DNA from: Leifsonia sp. TF02-11
GTDB taxonomy: Bacteria > Actinomycetota > Actinomycetes > Actinomycetales > Microbacteriaceae
Length of the DNA stretch: 64,000 bases
NCBI RefSeq assembly: GCF_017565305.1
Contig: NZ_JAGEKP010000014.1
Span: 62,001-126,000, forward strand
Reading direction: 5' to 3'
In this document: positions 24,435 through 32,976 of the stretch, piece by piece
Layout of the letters: each line of letters begins with the position of its first letter
How positions within the stretch are numbered: position 1 is the first letter of the stretch
Position numbers and translations under genes: made by a program
Notes under the pieces: model-generated
Told to the model about the DNA's origin: nothing
Databases searched by the model: none
What the model saw: the letters and a program-made list of their open reading frames with translations, nothing else

Positions 24435-26688
24435 TGAGGCGGTCTCCGTCGGCCTGGCGGGCGTCCGGCGCCGGCAGGCGTACTGGCGCCTCACCGGCGC
24501 GCTGGTGCTGCAGGTGCTGGCGCTGAGCATCGCCCTCGTCGGTCTCATCCAGGGCCCGACCTGGTGGTTCGCGCTCATGCTGACGAGCTCGTTCCTCCTC
24601 GTCGCCGGCGCGTGCCTGCGGGCCGTCGGCGTCCACCGCCGGGTCGTCCCGCTGCTGCTCCTGCTGCTCTCCGCGATGGTCATGACGGTGGGCTTCGGCA
24701 ACGGGACGGGCGTGCTCGGGCTGATCCCGACGGCGGGGACCGTGCAGCGCTGGGGCGACTACCTGCAACAGGCGATGCTCTCCATCTACCAGCAGGGCAC
24801 GCCGGCGGAGAGCCTGCCGGAGTTCCTGTTCCTGGTGGTCGGCGGCGCCTGCATCATCGCGATCGTCCTCGATGCCCTCGCCATCGCCTTCCGCGTTCCT
24901 GCCTACACCGCCATCGGCGTCGTCGCCGTGCTGGTCGTGCCGGGGGCGCTGCTCGGCTCCGGGCTCGACCCGACGGCCCTCGCCGCCTCGGCCGCGGCGT
25001 TCCTGTGGCTGCTGCGCTCCGACGTGCGGACGAGGAGGCCGGGGGCCGGGCGGCCGGGCGCGTCGCTGTCCATCGGCGCGGCCTCCGTCCTCGTCGCGAT
25101 GCTGTTGGCCGGCACCGCGCCCGGGTTCGACAAGGGCGGTGCGACCTCCTTCACGGCCGGCGGGATCTCCATCGGCGGCACGGTGACCCCGCTGATCGAC
25201 CTCGGCAAAGACCTGCGGCGTCCCGCGGCGGTACGGGCGCTCACCTACACGACGACGGCGCCGACCGGTCAGTACCTCAAGCTCGCCTCCCTCGATCAGT
25301 TCACCGGTTCGGTCTGGAAGCACCGCGAGCGGGACACCAAACGGCTCTCCGACGGCGTCGCCATCGGCCCGGTCGCCGGGCTCTCGGACAGCGTCAAGAC
25401 CACCAAGATCTCCACGAGCGTCGAAATCGACGACATGACCAGCAGGTGGCTCCCGGTGCCGGCTCCCGTCCAATCGGTCAAAGGCCTGAGCGGCACGTGG
25501 TCGTGGGATCCTGACGACCTCACGGTCGGCGGCATCAACGTCACGACGCAGAGCCAGAAGTACACCGCCACCAGCCTGCTGCTCGCACCCACCGCCGATC
25601 AGCTCAAGGCGGCGGGGGGCTTCGTCCCGACCGATGTCGAGCGCGACCTGTTCCTCCCGCCGAACACCCCGGCGATCATCGCCCAGACGGCCCAGACGGC
25701 GACGGAAGGGTCCGTCTCGGAGTACGACAAGGCCGTCGCGCTGCAGGACTACTTCCGCGACAACGGGTTCGTGTACTCGACGCAGACCCCGCTCAAGCAG
25801 GGCTACGACGGCGACGGGGCCAGGGTGATCGCCAAGTTCCTGGAGGTCAAGAGCGGCTACTGCGTCCACTTCGCCTCCGCGATGGCCCTCATGGCACGCA
25901 GCCTCGGGATCCCGGCCCGGGTCGCCGAGGGCTACCTGCCCGGCACGTCGACCGGGGGGACGGCCAACAGCCCGGGGGTCTACACCGTGACCAGCGACGA
26001 TCTGCACGCCTGGCCGGAGCTCTACTTCGCCGGCGTCGGCTGGGTGCCGTTCGAGCCGACGGTCGGGCGCGGGACCATCCCGAGCTACACGCGACCGGAG
26101 GCCCTGCCGAACCAGATCGCGCCGACGACGGCGCCCGGTGCGACCTCCGCTCCGCATCGCCTGGTGCCGACCGACCCGGCGAACGTCGCGGGGGCGGCGA
26201 ACACCACCCCGCCGTCGCCGCTGCAGCCTGTGCTGTCCGGCGCCGGTGTCGCGCTGCTGGTCGTCGCGGTGCTGCTCACTCCCGCCGTGCTGCGCCGGAT
26301 GCGCAGACGGGCGCGATTGAGGCGGCTGAGCGAGTCGTGGGGCGGCGCGGCGATCGTGTGGGACGAGCTGCGCGACACCGCGCGCGACCTGGGCTGGTCC
26401 GCGCCCGACACCGAGACCCCGCGCGTCTTCGCGCGACGGATCGCCGCCGCGGTGGCGGGGACGCCAGGGGAGGAGGCCGTGATGCGGCTGCTCGACGTGC
26501 GCGAGCGCGACGCGTTCGGGCCGCCGACGCGCGCCGTCGCGGTGGGTCTCGCCGACGATCTCCGCGTGGTGATCGACGCGCTGGAGGCCCAGGCGGGTCC
26601 CGGCCTCCGCCTGAAAGCAGCGCTGATTCCTGTGTCGTTGCTGCCAGCGGGCTGGCGTTCGCCTGCGAGCGTCGGGGGAGCCGCGTAA
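24427..26688 (+). CDS. TgpA-like transglutaminase-domain membrane protein
   Basis: 753 residues. About seven N-terminal transmembrane helices, then an exported transglutaminase-like domain with Cys in KSGYCVHFASAMALMARSLGIPARVAEGYLPG (Cys 479) and His in DDLHAWPELYFAGVGWVPFEPT (His 527). The third residue of the triad is Glu (PFEPT) where the family usually has Asp. One more helix (VLSGAGVALLVVAVLLTPAVL) precedes a soluble DUF4129-like C-terminus. Probably a cell-envelope protease or cross-linker served by MoxR and DUF58. Its stop codon overlaps the TAAAAT promoter of the next gene. Confidence 0.9.
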   Translation: MVSEAVSVGLAGVRRRQAYWRLTGALVLQVLALSIALVGLIQGPTWWFALMLTSSFLLVAGACLRAVGVHRRVVPLLLLLLSAMVMTVGFGNGTGVLGLIPTAGTVQRWGDYLQQAMLSIYQQGTPAESLPEFLFLVVGGACIIAIVLDALAIAFRVPAYTAIGVVAVLVVPGALLGSGLDPTALAASAAAFLWLLRSDVRTRRPGAGRPGASLSIGAASVLVAMLLAGTAPGFDKGGATSFTAGGISIGGTVTPLIDLGKDLRRPAAVRALTYTTTAPTGQYLKLASLDQFTGSVWKHRERDTKRLSDGVAIGPVAGLSDSVKTTKISTSVEIDDMTSRWLPVPAPVQSVKGLSGTWSWDPDDLTVGGINVTTQSQKYTATSLLLAPTADQLKAAGGFVPTDVERDLFLPPNTPAIIAQTAQTATEGSVSEYDKAVALQDYFRDNGFVYSTQTPLKQGYDGDGARVIAKFLEVKSGYCVHFASAMALMARSLGIPARVAEGYLPGTSTGGTANSPGVYTVTSDDLHAWPELYFAGVGWVPFEPTVGRGTIPSYTRPEALPNQIAPTTAPGATSAPHRLVPTDPANVAGAANTTPPSPLQPVLSGAGVALLVVAVLLTPAVLRRMRRRARLRRLSESWGGAAIVWDELRDTARDLGWSAPDTETPRVFARRIAAAVAGTPGEEAVMRLLDVRERDAFGPPTRAVAVGLADDLRVVIDALEAQAGPGLRLKAALIPVSLLPAGWRSPASVGGAA

Positions 26689-26691
26689 AAT
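26686..26691 (+). promoter_or_regulatory. -10 hexamer TAAAAT, leaderless promoter of DUF177-rpmF-rnc
   Basis: TAAAAT ends 8 nt before the GTG at 26700; no ribosome binding site is present. It overlaps the stop codon of the upstream transglutaminase gene. Confidence 0.6.
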
Positions 26692-26699
26692 AGCCGACC

Positions 26700-27272
26700 G
26701 TGAGCACCTTCAGAAACAGTCCGTACAGCGTGAACGTGTACGACCTCATGCGGCGCCCCGGCGAGATGCGGGAGCAGCGCCTCGCCATCCCCGTCGCCGA
26801 GAAACTGGGCGAGGGCCTGCTGGCGGTTCCGGAGGGCGCGACCATCGACGTCGACCTCCGGCTCGAGTCGATGCACGAGGGGATCCTGGTCACGGCGGAG
26901 GCCGAGACGACCGCCGTCGGTGTCTGCGGGCGATGCCTGATCGACATCGAGCAGCCTGTCGAAGTCGATTTCCAGGAACTTTTCGCGTATCCTTCTACGG
27001 AAGCTTTCGATTATGAGGTTCACGACGACCACGTGGATCTTGAACCTCTGATCAGGGATGCGGTGGTGCTGTCACTGCCGTTTCAGCCGGTGTGCCGGCC
27101 GGACTGCCCGGGTCTCGATCCAGAGACCGGGGAGAGGCTGGCGGATGTACCGGACCGCAAGCCGAACGAGACCGTCGATCCTCGCTGGTCCGCGCTCGCG
27201 GCGTTCCAGGCTTCCGACACCGAGTCCACCAGCAACAACGCCCCGGCCGCCGGGGCTGGAGAAGAGAGATAG
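26700..27272 (+). CDS. DUF177 (YceD) family protein
   Basis: 190 residues, GTG at 26700 ([23 protein letters not shown]). Two Cys pairs, [21 protein letters not shown] near 80 and [15 protein letters not shown] near 129, form the likely metal-binding core of the DUF177/YceD family. The gene almost always precedes rpmF, as here, and plant/bacterial homologs are tied to 23S rRNA accumulation. Leaderless start supported by TAAAAT just upstream. Confidence 0.92.
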   Translation: MSTFRNSPYSVNVYDLMRRPGEMREQRLAIPVAEKLGEGLLAVPEGATIDVDLRLESMHEGILVTAEAETTAVGVCGRCLIDIEQPVEVDFQELFAYPSTEAFDYEVHDDHVDLEPLIRDAVVLSLPFQPVCRPDCPGLDPETGERLADVPDRKPNETVDPRWSALAAFQASDTESTSNNAPAAGAGEER

Positions 27273-27274
27273 TC

Positions 27275-27478
27275 ATGGCCGTTCCGAAGCGGAAGCAGTC
27301 TCGCGCCAACACCCACGCCCGTCGTTCGCAGTGGAAGGCCGAGGTCCCCACGCTCGTCAAGTCGATCGAGAACGGCAAGGTCGTCTACAGCCTCCCGCAC
27401 CGCGCCAAGGTGGTCGAGGACTCCGCGGGCACCGCGCTGTTCATGGAGTACAAGGGCCGCAAGGTCGCCGACGTCTGA
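27275..27478 (+). CDS. rpmF: 50S ribosomal protein L32
   Basis: 67 residues beginning [21 protein letters not shown], the L32 hallmark. ATG at 27275, 2 nt after the DUF177 stop and with GAAGAGAGA upstream. It lacks the Cys pairs of the zinc-binding L32 paralog, so this is the zinc-independent form. The C-terminus [12 protein letters not shown] is typical of actinobacteria. Confidence 0.96.
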   Translation: MAVPKRKQSRANTHARRSQWKAEVPTLVKSIENGKVVYSLPHRAKVVEDSAGTALFMEYKGRKVADV

Positions 27479-27507
27479 TCAGCGTTCCCAGGTCAGCTGA
27501 GCACCGC

Positions 27508-28221
27508 ATGACCGGCGAGAATTCTGATCGCACTGCGCTCATCGAGAAGCTCGGGGTCGACATCGATCCCGAGCTTCTCGAGCTTGCGCTGACGCATCGT
27601 TCGTTCGCGTACGAGCACGGCGGCATCCCCAACAACGAGCGCCTGGAGTTCCTGGGCGACTCGATCCTCGGGCAGGCCGTGACCGTCAAGCTGTTCCGCG
27701 AGAACCCCGACCTCGACGAGGGTGAGCTCGCGAAGCGCCGGGCCAGCCTGGTCAGCTCGGTCGCGCTGGCCGAGGTCGCCCGCGGCATCGGACTCGGCGA
27801 GTACCTGCGCCTGGGGCGCGGCGAGAACCAGAGCGGTGGCCGCGACAAGGCGTCGATCCTCGCCGACACGGTCGAAGCGCTGATCGGCGCCGCCTATCTG
27901 GACGCCGGGGGCGAGGAGGCGACGGCTCTCGTGCTGCGCCTCGTCGACCCGTTGCTGGCCGACCCCGATCGCTTCGGCGCCGCCATGGACCCCAAGACGA
28001 GCCTCCAGGAGGCCGCGGCCCACCGCGGCGCGGGCCTCCCGGTCTACACGGTGACGAACAGCGGGCCGGACCACTCCAAGACCTTCCACGCCACCGTCTC
28101 GGTCGGCGACCTCGTGACCGCGACCGGCGAGGGGACGAGCAAGAAGCAGGCCGAGATGGCCGCCGCGCTCAACGCCTGGACCGAGTTGACCCGCCGCCGT
28201 GCCAGAGCTCCCCGAGGTTGA
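27508..28221 (+). CDS. rnc: Ribonuclease III
   Basis: 237 residues. Cleaves double-stranded RNA in rRNA and mRNA processing. RNase III signature NERLEFLGDSILGQ (residues about 42-55) with the catalytic Glu and Asp, second acidic cluster DTVEALIGAAYLDAG near 120, and a C-terminal dsRNA-binding domain (DPKTSLQEAAAHRGAGLPVYTV through TSKKQAEMAAALNAW). ATG at 27508. Its 3' end overlaps the mutM start by 23 nt. Confidence 0.96.
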   Translation: MTGENSDRTALIEKLGVDIDPELLELALTHRSFAYEHGGIPNNERLEFLGDSILGQAVTVKLFRENPDLDEGELAKRRASLVSSVALAEVARGIGLGEYLRLGRGENQSGGRDKASILADTVEALIGAAYLDAGGEEATALVLRLVDPLLADPDRFGAAMDPKTSLQEAAAHRGAGLPVYTVTNSGPDHSKTFHATVSVGDLVTATGEGTSKKQAEMAAALNAWTELTRRRARAPRG

Positions 28222-29119
28222 GGTCGTCCGCGCCGGTCTCGCGCCGGCGGTCACGGGCGCGACCATCCTCGGTGTCGAGGTCTTCGAGCAGCGTTCGCTG
28301 AAGCGGCACGATCCGCTCGCCGGCACGTTCGAAGCCCTGCTTACCGGCCGGATCATGCAGACCCCGGCCCGGCGCGGCAAGTTCCTCTGGATCCCGCTGC
28401 AGGGCACGCCGCGCCGCGCGATCGTGGCGCACCTGGGCATGAGCGGGCAGATCCTGCTCCGCGAACCGGGATGGCAGGAGTCCGGCCTGCTGCGCATCCG
28501 CCTGCACATCGAGACGCCCGCGACGCTCCCCGGCGGCCACCGCGAGCTCTGGGTGCACTTCGTGGACCAGCGGATCTTCGGCTCGATGGCCGTCGACAGC
28601 CTGGTCCCCACGGCGGACGGCGCTCCGGCCGGCCTCGGCACCGACGAGCCGCTGCTCCCGACCCAGGTGGCGCACATCGCCCGTGACCCGCTCGACCCGG
28701 CGTTCGACGACGCGGCCTTCGTGGCGGCCCTCGCGCGCCGCAGCAGCGGGATCAAGCGGGTGCTGCTCGACCAGACCGTCGTCAGCGGCATCGGGAACAT
28801 CTATGCCGACGAGGCGCTCTGGGCTGCGCGCATCCACTACGACCAGCCCGCCTCCACGCTGAGCCGTGCGAAGGTGCGCGCCCTGCTGACGGAGGTGCGG
28901 CACGTGCTCGACAAGGCGCTGGCCGAGGGCGGCACCAGCTTCGACGCCCAGTACGTCAACGTGAACGGCAACTCCGGGTACTTCGCGCACAGCCTCAACG
29001 CTTACGGGCAAGAGGGCAAGCCCTGCCCCCGCTGCGGAACGCCGATCGTCCGCGAGCGCTTCATGAACCGCTCGTCGCACTTCTGCCCGCGGTGTCAGCG
29101 GGTGCGAACTTACATCTAG
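28199..29119 (+). CDS. mutM: Formamidopyrimidine-DNA glycosylase
   Basis: 306 residues from GTG at 28199, giving Met-Pro-Glu-Leu-Pro-Glu after initiator removal chemistry: the catalytic Pro and Glu are present. Excises 8-oxoguanine. H2TH region IKRVLLDQTVVSGIGNIYADEALW near 190, and C-terminal zinc finger CPRCGTPIVRERFMNRSSHFCPRCQ near 274-299 with four Cys. Start lies inside rnc (23-nt overlap). Last gene of the DUF177-rpmF-rnc operon; accessory DNA follows immediately. Confidence 0.96.
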   Translation: MPELPEVEVVRAGLAPAVTGATILGVEVFEQRSLKRHDPLAGTFEALLTGRIMQTPARRGKFLWIPLQGTPRRAIVAHLGMSGQILLREPGWQESGLLRIRLHIETPATLPGGHRELWVHFVDQRIFGSMAVDSLVPTADGAPAGLGTDEPLLPTQVAHIARDPLDPAFDDAAFVAALARRSSGIKRVLLDQTVVSGIGNIYADEALWAARIHYDQPASTLSRAKVRALLTEVRHVLDKALAEGGTSFDAQYVNVNGNSGYFAHSLNAYGQEGKPCPRCGTPIVRERFMNRSSHFCPRCQRVRTYI

Positions 29120-29285
29120 ATGAGTGCAGGTCGGGTCGAGGACGAACTGAATTGGTTGCAGCAACGGTGGAAGCGTTGCTCGTCGTGGCTGACGCGGACG
29201 ATTCTCCACGCCTCGCGCTGTGTCTCGAAACGCGCACTGGCCCGAATTCAACCGTTGCCGATCGCAAACGACGCCTACGGAACGC

Positions 29286-29927
29286 TTACTGGCTATCGGC
29301 GAACGGATCGAGAACGGAGTGCACGCCGTGTTCAGGGCACGTGAGCGCGATTCTGAAGCCCTGTTCGTGTTGGAACGGTTCCGGCATGCAGTCGCGGCCG
29401 CATTGTGCGCAGGTCCTGGATGACGATTCCTTGTAGCTGATCCCAGTCCGGGGAAGAAGCGGGCCTTGAGATGGTTTCAGGCCATCCGCGGCATCGATGA
29501 CGGCGGCGAACTCAGCACTGTTGAGCACTCGCAGACTGAACTCCTCGGCTTTGGTACGAACGGCCGCGTCGCTAGTCACGATGATCCATTCGGGTGCGCC
29601 CAGGAACTGGTCGTCCTGCGTCTTGCCGTCCAGGGCGCATGCGACGACAAGCGGGTCTGCGCCGCCGTGATTGGCGTAAAGGTCGAGAAGCTTCGTGTCC
29701 TCAGCTGGCACGGTCGCCATGATCGTCACGAGCCAATCGAGAACTTTGGAAGTCGTCGGGTAGATGTTCGCGCGCAACACATCGAAGTCTGGGAACCCTT
29801 GAGCTTCGTGCAGGACCTCGGCAGGGATCACAGCGTGCTCGCGGAAGAACTCGCTCGCCCGGCGGTGGCGTCGCAGCTGGCTGAGAGCGTTCGTGTCGAG
29901 CACGTAGCGCTGCCCGAACCAGCTCAT
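29286..29927 (-). CDS. PIN-domain nuclease with C-terminal Cys/His cluster
   Basis: 213 residues. The PIN domain is residues 1-150 with all four acidic positions: YVLDTNALS (Asp 10), Glu in EVLHEAQG, Asp in NHGGADPLVVACAL (near 90) and Asp in IIVTSDAAVRTKAEEF (near 118). An added C-terminal segment (CAQCGRDCMPEPFQHEQGFRIALTCPEHGVHS) looks like a zinc ribbon and is not part of a normal PIN protein. ATG at 29927 overlaps the stop of the upstream IrrE-like gene (ATGA). Probably an RNase toxin or effector; related DUF4411-type PIN proteins also travel with IrrE-like genes. Confidence 0.8.
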   Translation of the reverse strand: MSWFGQRYVLDTNALSQLRRHRRASEFFREHAVIPAEVLHEAQGFPDFDVLRANIYPTTSKVLDWLVTIMATVPAEDTKLLDLYANHGGADPLVVACALDGKTQDDQFLGAPEWIIVTSDAAVRTKAEEFSLRVLNSAEFAAVIDAADGLKPSQGPLLPRTGISYKESSSRTCAQCGRDCMPEPFQHEQGFRIALTCPEHGVHSVLDPFADSQ

Positions 29928-31096
29928 GCGATGGCCTTCCTAAGATCACCGATCTGGTTCGGGCGCAGGCGGTTGAGGCAGACCGAGCGGCAGAACTCGC
30001 CCGGCGAGATGCTCGATTGGTCCAGGGCACCGAGCATCCTCTTCGTGAGTTCGCGTCCGCTGTATTTGCGCACTGCGTTCTCGGGCCGAATGGGGCTGCG
30101 GGCGTTGTTCTGGGGCTGGCTGAAGAACTCAGTCCGGAGCTCGTTGAGGTGCGAAATGCCGGTCTCTTGGCTGATGACTCCGAGTCGCATCGCGCGGACG
30201 GTCACGGCGCTAGCAGTGACTTTGAATTCGTCGGAAGCACGCTTCATGTCCTCGAGTGAGACCGGGCGGATCTCCGCGAGTCTGTCAGATGGCATGAGCA
30301 TCGCACCTGCGATGTCGTATTCGACACCGGGATCGGTCTCGACGCTTCCGCCGTCCCACGTCATCGGAGCGAAAATCTTGCGGGCCACGAGGACCGTCAT
30401 CAGCGCGAGTGTGAAGATCGTTCGCCCGATCGGCTCCTGCTGGTCCCCGTGATCGCCGCCGGCGAGGAAGATGAACGGTACCTTCGTGTCTCTGATCGTC
30501 ATCCCGCTAAATTTCACATGAGTAAGACGCTGCGGCATGTAATTCTGAACGCTCTGAGAAACGAGCACCTGGTTTGACTCGAGCCGCTCGATCATGAGCG
30601 CTAGCGCATCCGTCTTGCGTCGGCAGCCGCGCAGCATGTCATGTGTGAGCCCGATCGACGACATCAAGGTTGTCGCGTCGGTATCGATCGAGCCGCTGGA
30701 CTTGTGCAGGATGCCGACGACCCTATTCCTGCTGAGCGTTGTGTCGTGCTTTCGAAGCAGTTGCTGTTTGCGGATGAGGTCCTTCACGATCAGCTCGACG
30801 TCGCGCAGTTCCACCCGCGAACGTGAGCCCACTGCGAAGGTCTCCTTGCTGATGCCCGCGAGGAGCTTCTGGGTCTTGGCCTCGACCTGTGCCTGAACGA
30901 GGGCCAGCGGCGCGAAGAACAGGGGAATCGGTATCTCGCCTCTGTGAGCGAGATTGCTGAGGTCCGCGAAGCTGATGCTGCCTCTAGCCAGTGCGTGTTC
31001 GTAGTCCTTGTACGTGCCCGCGACCGAGTTGTCGAGCAACGTGGTGAATACCTGAACCGGGATGGAAACCGACGTACCGTTGAGCATCACATCCAT
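29924..31096 (-). CDS. ImmA/IrrE-like protein lacking the HExxH motif
   Basis: 390 residues from ATG at 31096 (a TTG two codons upstream is possible; GGAGAAG lies just ahead). The N-terminal helical part contains ISFADLSNLAHRGEIPIPLFFAP, the pattern that precedes the peptidase in ImmA/IrrE proteins. The segment VPFIFLAGGDHGDQQEPIGRTIFTLALMTVLVARK aligns by eye with the family's 'P.RIFTLAHELGHLLL', but LMTVL replaces HELGH, so the zinc ligands are absent. VEYDIAGAMLMPSDRLAE keeps the following Glu region. Coupled to the PIN gene; divergent from parDE. Likely a catalytically dead antitoxin or sensor. Confidence 0.7.
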   Translation of the reverse strand: MDVMLNGTSVSIPVQVFTTLLDNSVAGTYKDYEHALARGSISFADLSNLAHRGEIPIPLFFAPLALVQAQVEAKTQKLLAGISKETFAVGSRSRVELRDVELIVKDLIRKQQLLRKHDTTLSRNRVVGILHKSSGSIDTDATTLMSSIGLTHDMLRGCRRKTDALALMIERLESNQVLVSQSVQNYMPQRLTHVKFSGMTIRDTKVPFIFLAGGDHGDQQEPIGRTIFTLALMTVLVARKIFAPMTWDGGSVETDPGVEYDIAGAMLMPSDRLAEIRPVSLEDMKRASDEFKVTASAVTVRAMRLGVISQETGISHLNELRTEFFSQPQNNARSPIRPENAVRKYSGRELTKRMLGALDQSSISPGEFCRSVCLNRLRPNQIGDLRKAIA

Positions 31097-31225
31097 CGTC
31101 AAGGCTTCTCCAATCCTTCATTTGGGCTAATGCTCTCGGTTGCTCCAAGCAACCAGAGGTACAGCCCCGGCGCGTCGTGCTTTCTTACTGAGTGTGCCTG
31201 TCCGTGCGCGGTGTCAGCGGGTGAG

Positions 31226-31420
31226 GTGAAGACCAATGTTGGTAACGTCGCCGCTATTGCGCTGAACACGTCGAAGAGTCTGAACGGGCACCTCGCGGGC
31301 CTTCGCGCGAACGAGGTGGCGCTGATGGCCGCCTTACGGGCCGCACTGGTTGTGGGTGAAGAGAGCGCCGAGCCAGAGTCCTTCGATTTCGACGGGTTCA
31401 TCGCGGCCAAGGAGGCGTGA
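31226..31420 (+). CDS. parD: ParD-like antitoxin, internally shortened
   Basis: 64 residues from GTG at 31226. The N-terminal ALNTSKSLNGHLAGL resembles the ParD ribbon-helix-helix start (NTSVSLDEHFAGF). It then jumps to EVALMAALRAALVVGEESAEPESFDFDGFIAAKEA, the typical ParD C-terminus that wraps the toxin. The roughly 35 residues that normally lie between, including most of the DNA-binding fold, are missing. Stop TGA overlaps the GTG of the toxin. Toxin binding may persist while autoregulation is lost. Confidence 0.65.
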   Translation: MKTNVGNVAAIALNTSKSLNGHLAGLRANEVALMAALRAALVVGEESAEPESFDFDGFIAAKEA

Positions 31421-31698
31421 GCCGCTGCTGGCTAACGCCGGCGGCGCTATGCGACATCGGTCCGATCCGGGATTACATGCAGGAGACCTTCGAAGTCGGG
31501 CTACTCGAGCCGTACGTGAGGGAGCTCCGTACCGCGATCGAGCGCATCGCGGGTTCTGGCCGAGACTGCGACGAGCTCCGCTTGAGCTACCGCCGCTACG
31601 CCATCGGAAGCCGTCTCACCTTCTACCGGGCCACCGTCGATGGCGTCGACGTCATCCGCAGCCTTCATCAGCGGATAGACCCGACGCGGCACCTGTAA
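31417..31698 (+). CDS. parE: ParE/RelE-family toxin
   Basis: 93 residues from GTG at 31417. LTPAALCDIGPIRDYMQETFEVG at the N-terminus, ELRTAIERIAGSGRDCDEL in the middle and the conserved LSYRRYAIGSRLTFYRATVDGVDVIRSLHQRIDPTRHL at the C-terminus. ParE relatives inhibit gyrase, RelE relatives cleave mRNA; the RRY...FYR...LHQRMDP pattern is ParE-like. Slightly shorter than usual around residues 46-50. Four-nt overlap with parD. Confidence 0.82.
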   Translation: MSRCWLTPAALCDIGPIRDYMQETFEVGLLEPYVRELRTAIERIAGSGRDCDELRLSYRRYAIGSRLTFYRATVDGVDVIRSLHQRIDPTRHL

Positions 31699-32769
31699 TC
31701 ACCCCACCACCTTCTGCCAGTGCCCGGTCAGCGCGTGCAGCTGGAACCCGAATGCCCGGTTGATCGCGAGCATCGGCACGTTCTCGTCGGCGTTCCATGT
31801 CAGCAGCCGCGTGATGTAGGGCGCGTGCACCGCCAGCTCGTGGATGTTCTGGAGCTTGACGAGTGTGCCGAGCCGGTGTCCGCGGTGCGGCACGGCGACG
31901 AGGGTGTCGTACTGCTCGGCCTTGTCGCCGTCGGCCGGCACCGCGATCTCGGTGTACGCGGCGAGCTCGCCGGACGCGATGTGCTGCGCCGCCGTCACCA
32001 GCAGCGGCTCGCCGCGGTCCTCCAGCTCGCGTTCCTGGGCGCGGACGCGGTCGCCCGTCCAGGCCTCGCGGTCGAGGGCGATGCCGCTCTGCGGAACGTC
32101 GATCGACATGCGCGCCTTGAGTGCCGCGAACCGGTCGAGCAGGTCGTCGGGCGCGTGGCCCAGCCAGGAGACGGCGCGATAGCCGGTCGCCGATGCCGCC
32201 GTGCTCGCCAGGCCGGCTTCGCGGGCTCGGGGGAGCGGCAGCAGCAGCTCGCTCGACCGCTCGACCTGGCCGAGGCGGTAGCCGTGCCGCAGCGCGAAGC
32301 GGACGTCGGGCGACTCCGCGGGGAGGCCGGCCGAGCCCGCACGCGCCCGAACGACCGAGACGCTGTCGCCGAGGGTGCGGGCCGGATGCTCGGTGTACGC
32401 GCTCACGACACGCCGACCGCCTTCGGCCGCCAGTTCCTCACCCGCCGCCAGCAGGGCGCTTCCGATCCCGCGGCCCCGGACCGCCGGGGCCACGTCGACC
32501 AGCAGCGAGACGGTCTCGGCGTTCTCGTCGAGAGGGAAGTCCGCCTGCACGCGTCCGACCACCACCCCGTCCTCGACCGCGACCAGCAGGATCTTCTCCT
32601 GGTACTCCTGCGCGCGGAACGACGCCAGCGCCTCCTCGGCCGTCTCGACGAAATCATCGGCCTGCCAGAGAGCGACGCTGATCCCGTTGAGCACCCCGAC
32701 GAGCTCTTCGAACACGGCGGATTCCGGTGTCCCGAGTGCAGAAGGGGGAGTCAGCCGCTCGATGCGCAC
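31699..32769 (-). CDS. Double-GNAT N-acetyltransferase
   Basis: 356 residues from GTG at 32769, with GGGAGG upstream; the longer frame to 32961 is noncoding. First GNAT module: ILLVAVEDGVVVGRVQADF and the acetyl-CoA loop VDVAPAVRGRGIGSALLAAGEE near 108-128. The second module near 260-356 (AYTEIAVPADGDKAEQYDTLVAVPHRGHRLGTLVKLQNI, then ITRLLTWNADENVPMLAINRAFGFQ) keeps the RGHRLG loop. Resembles mycothiol-synthase-like tandem GNATs, but the substrate is unknown. Confidence 0.85.
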   Translation of the reverse strand: MRIERLTPPSALGTPESAVFEELVGVLNGISVALWQADDFVETAEEALASFRAQEYQEKILLVAVEDGVVVGRVQADFPLDENAETVSLLVDVAPAVRGRGIGSALLAAGEELAAEGGRRVVSAYTEHPARTLGDSVSVVRARAGSAGLPAESPDVRFALRHGYRLGQVERSSELLLPLPRAREAGLASTAASATGYRAVSWLGHAPDDLLDRFAALKARMSIDVPQSGIALDREAWTGDRVRAQERELEDRGEPLLVTAAQHIASGELAAYTEIAVPADGDKAEQYDTLVAVPHRGHRLGTLVKLQNIHELAVHAPYITRLLTWNADENVPMLAINRAFGFQLHALTGHWQKVVG

Positions 32770-32976
32770 CGCCCACCTCCCGACGTCGAACCACTCACCA
32801 TAACCCCGTTTCAGAGTCCTGTGAAGAGCATCCCTCGGTTTGGTTTCGATCGTGTAAATCTGAGCGGAAATGGCGGGTGCAAATGCTTGCGGCGGATGTA
32901 GTGTCAGCACACATATTCGTGGTGCGACGGGGCAATCACGCCGCGTTCGACACGGATTCACGTCGAGAGGCAGAAG

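Noticed and set aside
23860-26157. 765-codon frame antisense to the transglutaminase gene
   Set aside because: Low-complexity Arg/Gly/Asp translation without domains, opposite a well-supported membrane protein.
31100-31225. Missing part of ParD hidden upstream in another frame
   Set aside because: None of the frames before 31226 resembles the ParD helix region; the shortening appears to be a true internal loss.
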